The notes beneath the pieces were generated by a model. It saw only the letters and a program-made list of their open reading frames with translations. It was not told the origin of the DNA and searched no databases. A stretch of 64,000 bases of DNA from Euphorbia lathyris. Its lineage: Eukaryota > Streptophyta > Magnoliopsida > Malpighiales > Euphorbiaceae. Of the stretch, positions 23,285 through 35,545 are shown piece after piece. Location of the stretch: positions 88,937,256-89,001,255 of the forward strand of contig NC_088911.1 in assembly GCF_963576675.1 (NCBI RefSeq), read 5' to 3'. Every line of letters starts with the position of its first letter. The first letter of the stretch is position 1. The position numbers and the translations under genes were made by a program.

Positions 23285-24484
23285 AGTCTCACACCTCATA
23301 TAATAGAGATTCGTCATGTACCTTCTAGGTGGATCATCTTTCAATTAATTTTTTTTTTGTATATATTAGAATGCAAACTCTAGATCATTAGTTTAAGCGA
23401 CTTGAGACTTTTAATCACTCAAGTCAACCTTAATTGGTTCTATTATTATTATTTATTGTTAATCGAATAAGTATTTATAATTTAGATAATTAATTTAATT
23501 GGATTACAGAAATTAAAAGCTGTAATATAAATATGAAAAGTAGAAAAAAAAATTAAAAAATAATGTGATTTGTTGGGAGTTAAATTAGATGTATTTATAG
23601 AATTTTATAAAAAAAATACCAGTTTTTAACATAATTTTAGTATTAGGTTTTATTTTTTTTTAAACCAAAATCTATATGTTTTATTGTTATATTAATTTTT
23701 TTTTTCATTTAATATCAAGTGGTATATTTCGTAAAAAAAAATACCATTGTAGATACAAAGTATAAGTGAGGCACTCTTCTTTTTCTATCACGGAGAGTGA
23801 GAGCTGTTCAATTCAGCGAATCTATCAATTTTGGTGAAACTTGATTCTTTAATGGTTAAAGGTGTCTAATAATTATAAATTGATCTCAAACTCAACAATT
23901 TGAGTTGCTCTTAGCTGATAAATTTAAAAATGGTATCCGGTACGTATTATTTGTTTTATATAAGGATCATTGCGAAGATCCAATCCTCGTAATAAAATCC
24001 ATTTTAACTTACCATTTAACCAAGATTAAAAACTATAAGTTTTATAACGAATAACCAAAAATCTACTGAATAATTATGTTGCATAAAATTAACTTGAAAA
24101 TTGATTTTGAAATCGAAATTAAACCAAAAATAACTTATGGAAATTAATGGATAAGTAAATGGTTTTTTTATTTCTATCATCAATAAAGCAAAATTGAAAA
24201 TTAACTCATTTTAGATTTGTACACATCTAACTAGTATAAATATACATACATTTTAATAATCTATATATAATTTTCATAATATTTAGCTTTTAAGTGAAAA
24301 AAAATTAAGCTTATTTTTTTATATTTGGAATATTTGGATTATAAGTCGAATATTTATTTGTTCGTAAGTGAAACAAGTTAATCCCATCCAAAAGGATGGA
24401 GGATTAGGGTAATTTTATATGATAAACCTAGATTATAAATAGATACCCACCTAACCTTAATCAAGGTTAATCAACAAAAAAAAC

Positions 24485-24488
<4 letters not shown>
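23285..24488. other. AT-rich spacer, no gene
   Basis: This stretch is strongly AT-rich with scattered homopolymer runs. No gene, no clear inverted repeats and no element ends were seen, although the part after about 24360 may belong to the decayed Copia element. Confidence 0.4.
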
Positions 24489-24524
<36 letters not shown>

Positions 24525-26590
24525 GGTCCACTTTAGTTCGTGAATCCATCATTTTCACCTCGATACTAACATTTATGTGGGTGATACGAGATCGAGGTAG
24601 ATCCGACTCTTCCGATGTTAATCATCTTAACGGGTTCTAATCTATAAAAAGTAAGGCTTAAACTTGTGTTTTTATTAGATTATTTAATGGATAATCCATT
24701 CATTAGTATTTGACCCCCAAATCTCGTGTTCTGTTTGTTTTGATCCACAAATATGAAGAAAAACATAGTTTTTGCTAGGATTAATATATGTATTAAATTT
24801 GTGATTTTTGGGCATGCATACGTGTTTTTTGAACTATTTTGGCATAGAGCGGCTGCGAAATCCCAAAAATTTGTGTTATTTCCATTTTAGGGTATTCTAT
24901 TCAGATTTAAAGCGAATTTCAGTCTCGACCAAGTGTGTTTGAGCCTCAAATCATAGTTTTCATTCGTCGTATGGGCAAACGGATCTCACCATCATGATCG
25001 GGGGCCCAAGAACCTTATATCGGGTCGAATCCCAAGGTAAAGTGATAGTAGGAATGCGACGTGTGGCCACCACACGCCTGTGTGAAGGCGCACGCCATGT
25101 GTTGCGCATGTGGCGTGTGCGCCAATCATGCCGTGACGTGTGGCGACCCACCGACCTACCACGATGCACCATGTGGCGTGCATGGAGCCCACGCGCTAAG
25201 CGCGTGAGCGGCATGTGTAGGCACGTGGGAGGCCTCTCTGATCCTATTTTCGACCCCATTTTTTCCATGGACTCTTTTGGAATTTTTTGATTTTATGGTA
25301 TATTTTTGATAATTTTTCTATCTCCATAATATTTATTTTTTATTTATTTTTTATTATAAAATCATTTCTAAATTATAGAAAATATTTTTTATATTTCCAT
25401 AAAATTACAAAAATATTTATAAAATTACTACAAGTGATAAATAATTTTTTGGAATCACTTTTGGTGCAATCGAAATGTGTTTTGGATTGAAAATGACATT
25501 TGTTATATATGTACTTTAAATTGTTTTAATGTTTTCATTACTTTTTTTATAGTAATGGTTTCCACAAAAATAACTCTTGTGGCTCCTCGAACTCTTTTTC
25601 AATTTGCTAAGCTATGAAGATTGTAGAAGAAGATAAGAAAATGCAAGATGACTAACTACATCCGGTGTGACGATTTCGATGCAATTATGTGTAATGTGGT
25701 CAAGATGCAGAAACTGATGCAAAAGTGTATTTTTGTCGGTGGTTTAGGAAAAGACTAAATGACCATACTTATTTTCAAAGTGTTAAAGAGATTGTTTATA
25801 GCTCTACATCTTAGGCGTTTGTATGCCTCAAGCTGGATTAAAGTTGGGATGAATTACTGTGAGTCAGTAACTATCCTGATGAATTTGTTAGACAGTATGA
25901 TTGTCACAACCGTTGTCGGACATTCTAATATGGAGCTAAGATCAGGTAAACTCCTTAATCTGCCTTAGTACAAAAGGGAGTTTAGTATGATATCATCGGA
26001 CTTGCATTTTGAAGTAGTTAGGATGGTCCCGATCAAAATCCATTATGATTATAATTCGGACAATGAGTGATTTTTGAGATTAAAAACTTTTTGTTAGTAT
26101 TTTTATCATCTCTCTTTTAAAACTTTTGATTAGTTTTTTATTAGCTCATTATGTTTGGATTTTTTTTTTGGTTGGTTATTTTTATGGAAAGTAAATTGAT
26201 GTTAATTACTATGTGTGAGCATTTATTAAGGTTTATTTGGTAATTTATTTTGTGAGATAAATTGATACTTTTTAATAGTTATTCATGAATAGAGCCTTAT
26301 TAAGGTTGAATAATAAACTCAAAATCAACGCTTTTCATTAATAACCACTTTGTAACAAGTTACAAAATTTTAAGTTATATATGATAACTAAGATTCTCTA
26401 TGCATAAATATTTGGTTAATTAGAACCAATATATAGTGTAACTGGTAATTTGAGTCATCTCCTTTTTGTCTCAAGTTCGAAGCGATATCTAGTGTGACAA
26501 CTTTATTAGGTACATATAGGTTGCTAAAGACTCATTGTGTATATTGAAACCTTTACTTCTTACTAAGTCATGCAATTCCATTGTAGATCA
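24360..26590 (+). mobile_element. LTR-like and unassigned part of a decayed Copia element
   Basis: A TATAAATAG box (about 24435), a GC-rich island of short palindromes (about 25060-25240, rich in GTGTGGCG and CACGCG words) and a degenerate coding stretch (about 25550-26075) precede a Copia gag relic. The coding stretch keeps short open pieces (for example 25759-25968) whose family I do not recognise. LTR boundaries could not be set, so one or more elements may be mixed here. Confidence 0.35.
24489..24520. repeat. (CT)16 microsatellite
   Basis: Uninterrupted CT dinucleotides, likely polymorphic. They sit just downstream of a TATAAATAGATACCC stretch (about 24435) that looks like an LTR promoter. 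Confidence 0.95.
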
Positions 26591-26597
26591 AGTTTAA

Positions 26598-27330
26598 TAA
26601 TGGCATCAGCTAGAAAATCGATTATAGTTAAACTGAACTAAAAAAAGACCTAAAATTAAATGGGGACAACTATGAAGTATGGAGTATAAAAATAAAATAT
26701 GTGATTGAAGAACAATAGGTTCTTGAAGTTCTAGAAGTGGTTCTAGTTGTACCTGAAGAGGGTACTAATACTCAGCATGGGAAGGATATGAATGCTTAAT
26801 TGGCATGGAAGAAAAAGGATTCCACAACCTGCATCATCCTCTTGAGTATTATGCATGATGACTTCACTAGGTAATTCTGTAAGTATGAGACTACATAGGA
26901 TCTATGGGCGATCCTAAATGAGAAGTTTGGAGGTGTGTCTCTAACTAAGCTCCGCTCTCTCACTATCAAATTTGATACTTACAAAAAGAAGGTTGGTCAT
27001 ACTATGAGAAAACATCTAAGAGAGATGTAAAATATGATCAGTGAACTTAGTGAAGGAGGTCATCTATTAACAGAGGAGTAGAAGATTCAGGCTGTTATAC
27101 GTTTTATACCGAATAGTTGAGAGCATGTGAAGATGCACCTAACCCCACAAGGAAGGTCTTAGAACCTTCAATGTTGTTGTTCGCCACCTAGAACTTGAGG
27201 AGGACCGTGTTGCATCGATTAAGATTAATGTAGAGGCTCATTATGTGGGTTCACAAGTGGGAGACATCCCAATGTTCAAGGAAGGAAACTCAAACGTTTA
27301 AATGGCCAGGGCAAAGCTAAGGAGCCTAAA
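26598..27330 (+). pseudogene. Copia gag (UBN2-type) relic
   Basis: Translation in one frame with stops recovers typical Copia gag landmarks in order: LNGDNYEVWSIKIKYVIEEQ, a DLWAILNEKFGG block, KLRSLTIKFDTYK, then MISELSEGGHLLTEE. At least seven in-frame stops are present. No zinc knuckle, protease, integrase or reverse transcriptase follows, so the element is truncated near 27440. The family protein packages retrotransposon RNA; this copy cannot. Confidence 0.8.
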
Positions 27331-27439
27331 AGAGCAGAAGGGAACAAAGAAAGCAGGACAAAGAACATAAAGAAGGCAAACATCTCACGTGTGAAATGTT
27401 TCAACTGCCAACTGCCAACATCTCATGTGTGATATGAAC

Positions 27440-28796
27440 TCACTTGGAGTCTCTTTGATTTCGAGACGAGTAAATTAAGATGTTTAAGGACGAGAATGCC
27501 AAACATCATAAATCAATAAATTGGATAGAAACAAACTGAAAAAGGCGAAAGATCTCAACTTTTAAAGGCTTAACCGATATTGAACAAAGATTATCTAGCT
27601 AATAAAGACAAATTTTTAGAGTAAATTTGATACACAATGTACAACGTTTACCCCATTTTCACGTTTTGGTGTACGACTTTCATTTTGTCTTACTAATATA
27701 TACAATCTTATAGGTGACCTCCCACTATAGTGTATTGCTGGTTAAAATGACCGATCGATGGCAGTCAACACATCACGTCATCCTTTTTTATCTCTCCTAT
27801 TTAAAAACGTGGGACCCCTAAGATTAAAATGTCTAAAATACCCCTTATTACTTTTCCTTCCCAAATAACTAAAGGTGCAGTTTCCTATACACGTCCTTTG
27901 ATTTCCCATGTAGTATTTTCAACTGAAATACTTTCTCTCTCTAACTTTACCATCATTGTTCTTCCTTTTCTCTCGATCATCGTTCTTCTTTCCCTTCTTG
28001 CTTAAAACTCAACCAAACCCTAAAAAGATTTACGTACATTGGCTGCAAAAAAAATGGAAACTCATAAGTTGAAAATAGAGGCACTATATTTTGAGAGGAA
28101 AGAAAGTGATCGCTTGCGAAGAACATTGTTCCATATCGAACCCATAAGTGGATATTTTTAGTTATTTATTATTATTATACTTAGTCTTCATTTGATAATA
28201 ACTTTGTGATTTGAATAGGGATATAGCCAAACTATTGTCTCGTCTAGTCAACCAAATCAACCATCTACTAGCAACATCACAAATTATGCAAGATCACATG
28301 AAGCACCATGACAAACACAACCTAATGCTAGACCCCAGACTGCTCTAGAAAGAAGCCCATGCACAAAAAGTTCATCTACAAATACATAAAGACCATGGAA
28401 TTAGGATAGTATTTTGTTGTTTTGAATTATCCATATTCTATTATATGAATGTACATTTGATATTTTTTGGATTGGCCATATTGTCTTATAAGTAGATTTT
28501 GTGTTGTTTTGAATTAGACATATTTTTTAGTAGAATGTACATTTGGTTTGTTTATTGGCCATATTCTCTTATAAGTAGATTTTGTGTTATTTGGCCATTT
28601 GGCCATCTTCTGTTAGCCGAATGATACAATTTATGAATACGCTATTTGGTTAACAAATGATACAGTTTATGAGTATGCTATTTGGTTAACAAATGATATA
28701 GGCTTTGTTAATAGTTTTTTTACATTTGTTGGTTAACAGAGGATACAATTTTGGTACTCACAATACATGCCATTATTACATCATTCGGGGCGTTTG
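27440..28796. other. Spacer with possible element relic and short tandem repeats
   Basis: 27630-28400 contains an open stretch from an ATG at about 28051 (about 33 codons, charged) followed by a possible intron and a second piece. It might be the tail of a decayed gene or DNA transposon; I do not recognise it. At about 28619-28695 a 38-bp unit ending GCTATTTGGTTAACAAATGA is repeated about twice, with a partial third copy. Confidence 0.3.
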
Positions 28797-29151
28797 AGTG
28801 TTGGAGGGTAAGCAATATGTTGTCGTGTTTGTTTAACCCGATATATGACTTCTTCTTTTTTTGTGAGCATTGAGGGGGAATAATGCTTTGGGAACTCTCT
28901 TCACCTTTTCATATCTCTATCTCCATCTACACAACCATTGTGATTGTGGACACCTTCTAAAGGCTCATCCTTGAGCAAAGGATTAAGGTGATGGTCGTCC
29001 CATATTACAAAGTCACAAGTCATGGCATTAATCGTTGGATGATCATTTTCTAGAACCTTTATACACACTCCTAAAGGGTTTTGGTCTAGTCATGAACCAA
29101 GTAATTAACAATTTGTATAGTTTTATGTTCGGGTATGGAAGTGATGAAGTA

Positions 29152-30573
29152 TGTTAAGCCCAAAATATACCTAAAATAACATCGATATTTACCTCAGTTT
29201 TGTATTAAAATTATGTTGATTACGTTCATTTAGAATACTTTTACATCTATATTTGTTTCTATTGTGCAAGGTACTTAATTATTTGATAAAATCCAAATAG
29301 GAGCTAAAACGGAGCTAAAACGAGAGAAAAATCATATTTACGAGCTAAAAACACGTGCAAGATCAGAAGTCTGATACGAGGAGTTGGGAAGCAGTCGGGA
29401 GCGGGAACATAAGTCCCTGTCGCGACCGAGATTCCCAATATCTCGGTCGCGACACGCTCACTTCAGCACCGGAAATACATTTTTGCCAGCAATCTCCCTC
29501 AAGCCCCAGGTCGCGACTGAGATTCCAATAATCTCGGTTGAGACAGCAAAGATCCTGCACAGTTTTCACATGTTTTAATTCCAAACAACGTATCCATTCA
29601 TCCGGATAGAGGCATCTCTTCATCAACGGACATGTCTCTTCAAACATACCTCTTGGAATATTATAAATAGATGAAGAAGTTTTAGAATTAGTGGGGTGCA
29701 ATGTTGATTATTTCAATGTTATTATGTTGGTAGTTCTAGTTCATAGTTTGGTTACACAAACTTGTTATAAAGTTACAAGTTTGTGTAAATAGTTTAAGAC
29801 ACAATATGTAGTTATAATTGTTGTCGTTTAGAGTTCAAGTTTGGTTCGAAGATAAGTTGCATTCTGGTAGTAGACGATCCATCTCTATTCCGAGATTCAA
29901 CGAGAGGAACTAACGGCTGAAGCGCAAAAGGGTCTGACAAACCTACGGAGTTTGAGGGAAAGATTGACAACCCGGAACTCAAAGATTTCGTCAAAATGCT
30001 ATCCATGTTTCTTCTTCTCTGTTAACTTGATTTGATTCATAATCAATTAATAATATATCTTTTCAATTCAATACATTCTTCCTGTTGTTATTTTGATATA
30101 ATTACAAGAAACTTAGTTGAACACTTGAAAGAATTAGTTTTTATGGAAGATATGATTGTAAGTGCGGTTTATCGGATATAAATACCAATTTGATTAAGGT
30201 AGAAATCTGCTCTGATCTAGAGAGATTTCTACGGTTCAAAGCCTATTAATTGTGTAAATCGATAAATTGTTACATCTTAATAATCTTATCAAAGTTATAA
30301 GTTGTTTTCTTGCTTTGTGTAAACAAGTCTGGAATTCTACTTTAACCTAAACTTAATCTCTACATGTTGTAATCTTAACTATAACCAAAATTAGGATTAG
30401 AAACCAATTTAAACCAATTTAAACCATTTCAAACCATAAACGTTTTCCTATAAACTTTGAGAAGACGAATGTAATAAAGACAATAAATTCTAATCAAATT
30501 ATCATACGTTCCCTGTGGGATCGATATTTTATTACTACAAGCGAAACCGTGCACTTGCGGAAATCGCTTAACA
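29152..30573 (+). repeat. 5' LTR (1,422 bp)
   Basis: It is collinear with the LTR at 35546-37024. It lacks a 66-bp block present in the 3' LTR at 36494-36559; ATAT microhomology at the junction (30099/30100) suggests deletion here. It has one extra copy of an 11-bp AATTTAAACC-type unit near 30405. Open frames inside (for example minus 29363-29701) are shared by both LTRs but show no domain. It contains a perfect 14-bp inverted repeat at 29419-29432 and 29440-29453. Confidence 0.92.
29419..29453. repeat. LTR hairpin GTCGCGACCGAGAT / ATCTCGGTCGCGAC
   Basis: A perfect 14-bp stem (29419-29432 with 29440-29453) around a 7-nt loop. A second imperfect copy lies at 29509-29545. In the 3' LTR the equivalent left stem carries two changes (about 35812-35846). 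Confidence 0.9.
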
Positions 30574-30579
30574 AGTTTT

Positions 30580-30597
30580 TGACGCCGTTGCCGGGGA
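30580..30597 (+). other. Primer-binding site for tRNA-Asp, copy 1 (one mismatch)
   Basis: TGACGCCGTTGCCGGGGA, six bases after the LTR end, pairs with the 3' end of plant tRNA-Asp except at one position (the consensus has TGG). Confidence 0.85.
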
Positions 30598-30657
30598 AAC
30601 AATGATTAAGTATACGGTATATGGTGCCATTCCCGCAACAACGCCTCAACAAGTTTT

Positions 30658-30675
30658 TGGCGCCGTTGCCGGGGA
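30658..30675 (+). other. Primer-binding site for tRNA-Asp, copy 2 (perfect)
   Basis: TGGCGCCGTTGCCGGGGA, preceded by CAACAAGTTTT as in copy 1. The LTR-end/primer block has therefore been duplicated 78 bp apart. The 3' LTR shows that the true LTR ends before copy 1. Confidence 0.85.
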
Positions 30676-33200
30676 ACGGTGTTGATATTTGATTTTTAAT
30701 TATTGTTTTAATTTTATTCCGAATCTTGGTTTATAGATTTTTTTATAATTTATGTATTTATTTATGTTATAGTTTTTATTTTGTTGAGGATGGTCATTAG
30801 GACTAAATCCTCATTTTTATTTAACGTTTGCATTAAGATTGTTTGCAGATAAACAGAAAAAAAATCCAAGTTTTCTCAAAGATAAACTGGAGATTTGATT
30901 ATCAATAAAATGCACAGAAGAAGTCTACAGAAAAGCAATTCAGCATGCAGATATATCAGAAGGGAAAGAAAAGTTTTGAAAAAAAACTTATCAAACGTCA
31001 CAGATGGTTTTTCCAGAAAAATTTACCTCTTCCCAAACACCTTTACCTCTTTTCTATACACTTAACCCTTCACCAAAACATCATTTCTCTTTGTAAAAAT
31101 AATTATTCAATTCCTACATAAAACCAAAATAATTTCTTCTTTTATCATATCATTTCCTTAAACACCTACATTTATCTCTCTAAGAAACAACAGAATCATC
31201 ACCAACTAGTTTGGCGCCGGTCGATCGATATCTCTTCTCAGATAGATACACCAGAAAGTGGAATGAGGAATACAGTCATTGAAATTATCTTATCCGCTAG
31301 GAAGGAATTGTCTACTTTTACCATAGTTTCAACAGTTTCAGTTCATGCGCGTAGTTCCTGTTTGTGCACAAAACTAGAAGTTCGGGCATTCAACTGGAAT
31401 CAATAGATCCTTAAATTGAGAAAACGTAAAAAAAAACAACATTTTTTTTCTCCAGGTAAGTTAAAATGGACGGGACCATTATTTAAAACCGGTCCAAGTA
31501 ATTGATTTTGTCCATGATTTTGATTCTCCTTGAGAATTCTTAAGGATTATCACTTTTTTTTTTAGTTTTTTGTATTTTAATCTTTACATTTCATTTTAGT
31601 TTAATTAATATATTCATCTTTAGTTTAGCAATAATAGTTAGATTAGAAGAAAAAAAAATTCATTGAAAGATATTCAAAATATGTTATGTATCTTAAATAT
31701 TTGTAATTGATTAGGAAAGTGTCTTTAGATTTTTAAAACATCTCAATTGAATAAAAATCGAGAGAAATTGCATCAACCTTAAATTTCTGCTCATGTAGAG
31801 ATTTTTAAAAAATCTCAACTGAGATTTTTGTTTTTAGAGTTTAATGAATTTCTGCTCATACAGAGATTATTAAAATCTCAACTGAGATTTTTTATTTTTC
31901 AGCCTTGTAGGAGTTTCTGCTCATGTAGAGATTCTGAAAATCTCAACTGGAATTTTTGATTTTCTAAATTTTTTTATTTTATTCACCAAAAGGCACAAAA
32001 GATACCTTTTCATTTTTTCAATAAGCATGATTTTTTGGTTAGGAACCAACAAATTAAAAACTTGACATATTTTTCAACATTACAATTTTAATTCTCAAAA
32101 TTTCTGACTTCCTTCATCTTTAATGCATCAGTTTAAACACACAAAAAAAATTTGTACAGTAATGTTGTGGATCCTTCCCATTTAAATAGACGATTTGATA
32201 TCTACTTCATGTTCGAAGAAACAAGAAAATTGGATATGAGAATTTTATTCGTTGTATCTTAGTGCAAGTTCCGTTCCTTGGAGCGAGAATGAACCATTCT
32301 CCGTCCTTGCTCTTGAGTTCTTGGAGAACGAATGATTTGTCAAACATGAATATTAACTATTTCGAGTTCTTGGTCCTTGGTTTCTTTCTTTTACAGAGAG
32401 ATGGTACACAATTCATATAAATAAACCGAGTACAAGAACGAGGAATTTCCATTCATGAAGATAAAGATTAGATTTGTTTCGTTATTTTTAGCATGTTGTT
32501 CTCTGTAAATATGTTTTTATGTTTTAATTTGCATATTTTCAATTTTTGTGGTTGTGTATATATGTTTCATGTTAATGAAATTATTTATTTATAAACTCTT
32601 CGTTTAAGGAAAGCCCTTATGGCTAACCTTTAATTTAATTTTTAGTGTTGTTTTTGAGTTTTTACAGGTTTAAATATCATTACAGGAACATTAGTGCAAG
32701 AACAAATAATTTTTATAAGTTGAATATGTAAAAGATACAAGTTTTTGGTCTAACAGCAAACAATCCTTGTAGAGATTATCCATATCTCTACCGAAACAGC
32801 AAGCCAGAAATTTAAGCATGATTTATTTCTCACTAAGAATCTCTGTCACGATCGAGATTTTGAAAATCTCATTTGAGATTCTTGATTTTCAGCAAAAAAA
32901 ATGCTTAAATCCTTCACTTTTTCCTATTCCACCTCTATTTAAAACACATTTTCTTCTTCCACAATCAATTCCACACCATATCAACTTTAATTTTTACAAA
33001 TTTTCACCTATCCAACATACTTTCTGTTTCCATAAAATATTTTTGATTTTTTCCCATACACCTTTTTACTATTCATCTTTTTCCCTACACACAAACTCAA
33101 TAACGTAACCCTCCATTTTTCTATTTTTTTCACAATTTTTCTATTTTTCTCTCACAAATCCGACATTTATACACCAAGCCTAGACATAAGAAGGTTACTT
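30676..33200. repeat. Internal region with tandem hairpin repeats
   Basis: There is no coding signal. Three tandem units of about 63-65 bp start near 31784, 31849 and 31912, each with TTTCTGCTCAT(G/A), then GAGATT and its reverse AATCTC as a small hairpin. A diverged relative lies at about 32845-32895 and another at about 32770-32800. The rest is AT-rich. Confidence 0.7.
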
Positions 33201-33580
33201 ACAATGTTTCCTTTACCTCATCCATTAATCATTTGCGTGTTGAATATAGAGCTCACATTCGACATTAATTCAGATGAGGACGGGAAGCGGTATATGCACT
33301 CTTTCGGGCCAAAGTTCGTGTTTCACGATATTCTCTTTTGGATTTTACTACAGAAATTTACATTTAGGAATTTGGATAAAATTTATGAAGTTGGGTATGA
33401 AGGGATGACTATTTGATTTGCTTTCTTACACATATTTTTTGTGATCAGCCTCAACTATTTGGATGAATTTGGATGACTTTGATTCCAAGAACACTTCTAG
33501 CAAGCCCCTTAAAGATAATTGTATTTTCTGTTTCTCTTCATTTTGGGCATGTTGAAGGGTAGAAGGTTCGAAGTCGAGAT

Positions 33581-33898
33581 TTGTTTGTCATGGCTTGCAT
33601 TTTTAAAGGATTGATGGTAGATAACGTTGGCCACCTTTTTGCCAATTTAAACAAAGCCACCGTTTCAACCACTAAGAAAGTTCCTTTGGGTACCTTGATT
33701 ACGGGTATTGTTTTGGATGCTACGGGTAGTTTGGCGCAGTTTCAAACACTTCCTCATAATTATTTTCCGATGTTGGATTATGCCGCCATTTTACACATTA
33801 ATTTCGTAGATTCACCAATGTTGGCTAGTTTATTTGCAAGTTCGATGTTGGTACTTCGAGTTCACATGGCAAAGGTATTTAAAGCAACTGGTAATTAG
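33581..33898 (+). pseudogene. Athila ORF1-like / plant transposon-protein relic
   Basis: An open frame of 105 codons includes the blocks VMACIFKGLMVDNVGHLFA and PLGTLITGIVLDATG. These are laid out like the conserved part of Athila ORF1 / putative plant transposon-protein domains (a helix ending in a LFA-type motif, then a GTLIT-type motif). A related open piece precedes it at 33204-33416 and another follows at 33999-34265 in other frames, so the original ORF is broken. Recognition is by eye and moderate. Confidence 0.45.
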
Positions 33899-34330
33899 GA
33901 AGCGAATTTTGGTGAGGATGCAGTAAGAGACTGAGGATGAGGACCCACGTGAAGACGTCGGGGACAGCATATATGAAGTTGTGGGGTAGCCACGAGTATT
34001 GGATCACGTAAACGGTTATTGGAGCAGTTCCCGTAACGAGCAAACAATAAAGTTTTTGGCACAAATAAATGCCAACAATAGACGAACGAACTTAAGCATC
34101 GATGAGGTAGATAAACACATCTATAATTTGAGGAAGGAACATAAATCCACTCGTCGTCGGTCATTATCATATTTCCACCGCCACGGAGTCGAGTCGACGC
34201 GTTCTCCATATTTTGAATTACGGATTCTCCTTCACATTCAGGTTTTATCTATCCTTACTTTTTAGTCTATTTCTATTTTTATTTTCCTCTTTTATCCTTG
34301 TTATCTTTTCTGATTTATCAATTTTTGCAC

Positions 34331-34364
34331 AATGAGGACATTGTCCCATTTAAGTGGGGGAGGA
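34331..34364 (+). other. Conserved Gypsy pre-3'LTR sequence
   Basis: AATGAGGACATTGTCCCATT followed by TAAGTGGGGGAGG. The GACATTGTCC(CA)...AAGTGTGGGGGAGG pattern recurs downstream of pol in plant Athila/Tat-like elements. It supports the Gypsy assignment. Confidence 0.75.
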
Positions 34365-34435
34365 GATAGTTCACTTATCTTATTTTGAGTACGAATGTGG
34401 AGATAGTTCACTTATCTTATTTTGAGTACGAATGT
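34362..34435 (+). repeat. Perfect 37-bp tandem duplication
   Basis: The units at 34362-34398 and 34399-34435 are identical, beginning GGAGATAGTTCACTTATC. Confidence 0.95.
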
Positions 34436-34921
34436 TTGTCATATTATTTTTGCACACACATTTTTCCCTACGTAAAAATTAGTACATATTACATATGTTA
34501 AAAATTTATACATATACTATTAAGGTTATATAAACATGCTAGAAATAGTTAAATATTTCTACAAGGGCAACAATATTAATAATCATTACACATCTCCGAT
34601 ACGATTTTATGAAGAAAATGTCTCGAGTAAATGTATATAAGTAATACATTCTTTATTTCGATTTTTCTTTTATATTATGCCAATGCATGATAATATAATT
34701 CTTATTTCTATTTTTCAATTAGGTTTATAGGCATTAATCAAACTAACACTTTTTGTTTGGTTTGATTTCGTCTTACTTTAAAATACATTTGAAGTTTTTA
34801 GGGAAACTATAGCCATAATACATGTTGATTTAAGTCAATAGAGGATGAATGTACTATTTTCTTTCCCATTTAAAAATTTTGTTTTATAACTCATATTTAA
34901 TTAAGTAATTAAATTCTTAAC

Positions 34922-35195
34922 TTTTGGCCACGATTGCGACCACCCATGTCATAGTCGAGGTATGAAAGGGAAGAAAAATTAATAAAACGGTACTTTTGGC
35001 CACGGTTGCGACCACCCTTATCACGATTGAGGTATGAAAGGAACGTTAAAATTAAAAGCAAAATAATGCGTCTAAGTTTAAAGTCACGGTTGCGTCCACC
35101 CATGACATGGCCGGGACCTCTTAAACAGACACAAATAAATAAATGTATATAAAGTCACGGTCGAGACCACCCTTATCACGAGCGTGCTTAGCAAA
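34922..35195. repeat. Four diverged repeats with GC-rich cores
   Basis: About 70-85 bp apart, at 34929, 34999, 35083 and 35156, blocks of the form CACGGTTGCGACCACCC occur, each followed by a CATGAC/ATCACG-type half. The cores resemble the GTCGCGACC stem in the LTRs. Confidence 0.7.
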
Positions 35196-35532
35196 TAAGT
35201 TAACAAAAAACCTAAATTCATGTTTATATATTTTCGTATAGGTTTGGGAAAAGGAAATTTTGTGCTTATAAATGCCTTGAGACCGAAGATAAAAAACATG
35301 CGTGCTTACACTCGTCCCGAATGCTTCATTACAAAAATTGCCATACAAGACAGATGATAGTCACTTTTATCCTAGCTAGTTTGATGTTTTGCGTATAAAT
35401 TTACCTTAAAGAAATTTATTTATTTTTGGTCTAACTAATTTAAAAATATTATGTGGAAATATATTCTATTTTCAAAGATCGTTTGAAAGGAGAAATTTAA
35501 ATGATAATTTTGCTCGGGACTAGCAAAAGTTT

Positions 35533-35543
35533 AAGTGTGGGAG
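35533..35543 (+). other. Polypurine tract
   Basis: AAGTGTGGGAG lies two bases before the 3' LTR, as expected for plus-strand priming in plant Gypsy elements. Confidence 0.8.
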
Positions 35544-35545
35544 TC

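Noticed and set aside
24960..25290. Overlapping frames of about 100 aa on both strands
   Set aside because: Caused by a GC-rich palindromic island with few stops; no domain, and it lies in LTR-like sequence.
29363..29701. 112-aa minus-strand frame in the LTR at 29 kb, with a copy at 35880-36095
   Set aside because: Shared only because both LTRs share sequence; shortened in the other LTR and without any domain.
34922..35195. Regularly spaced GC-rich repeats that could suggest a CRISPR-like array
   Set aside because: Repeats are diverged, spacing varies, and they lie inside a plant retrotransposon.
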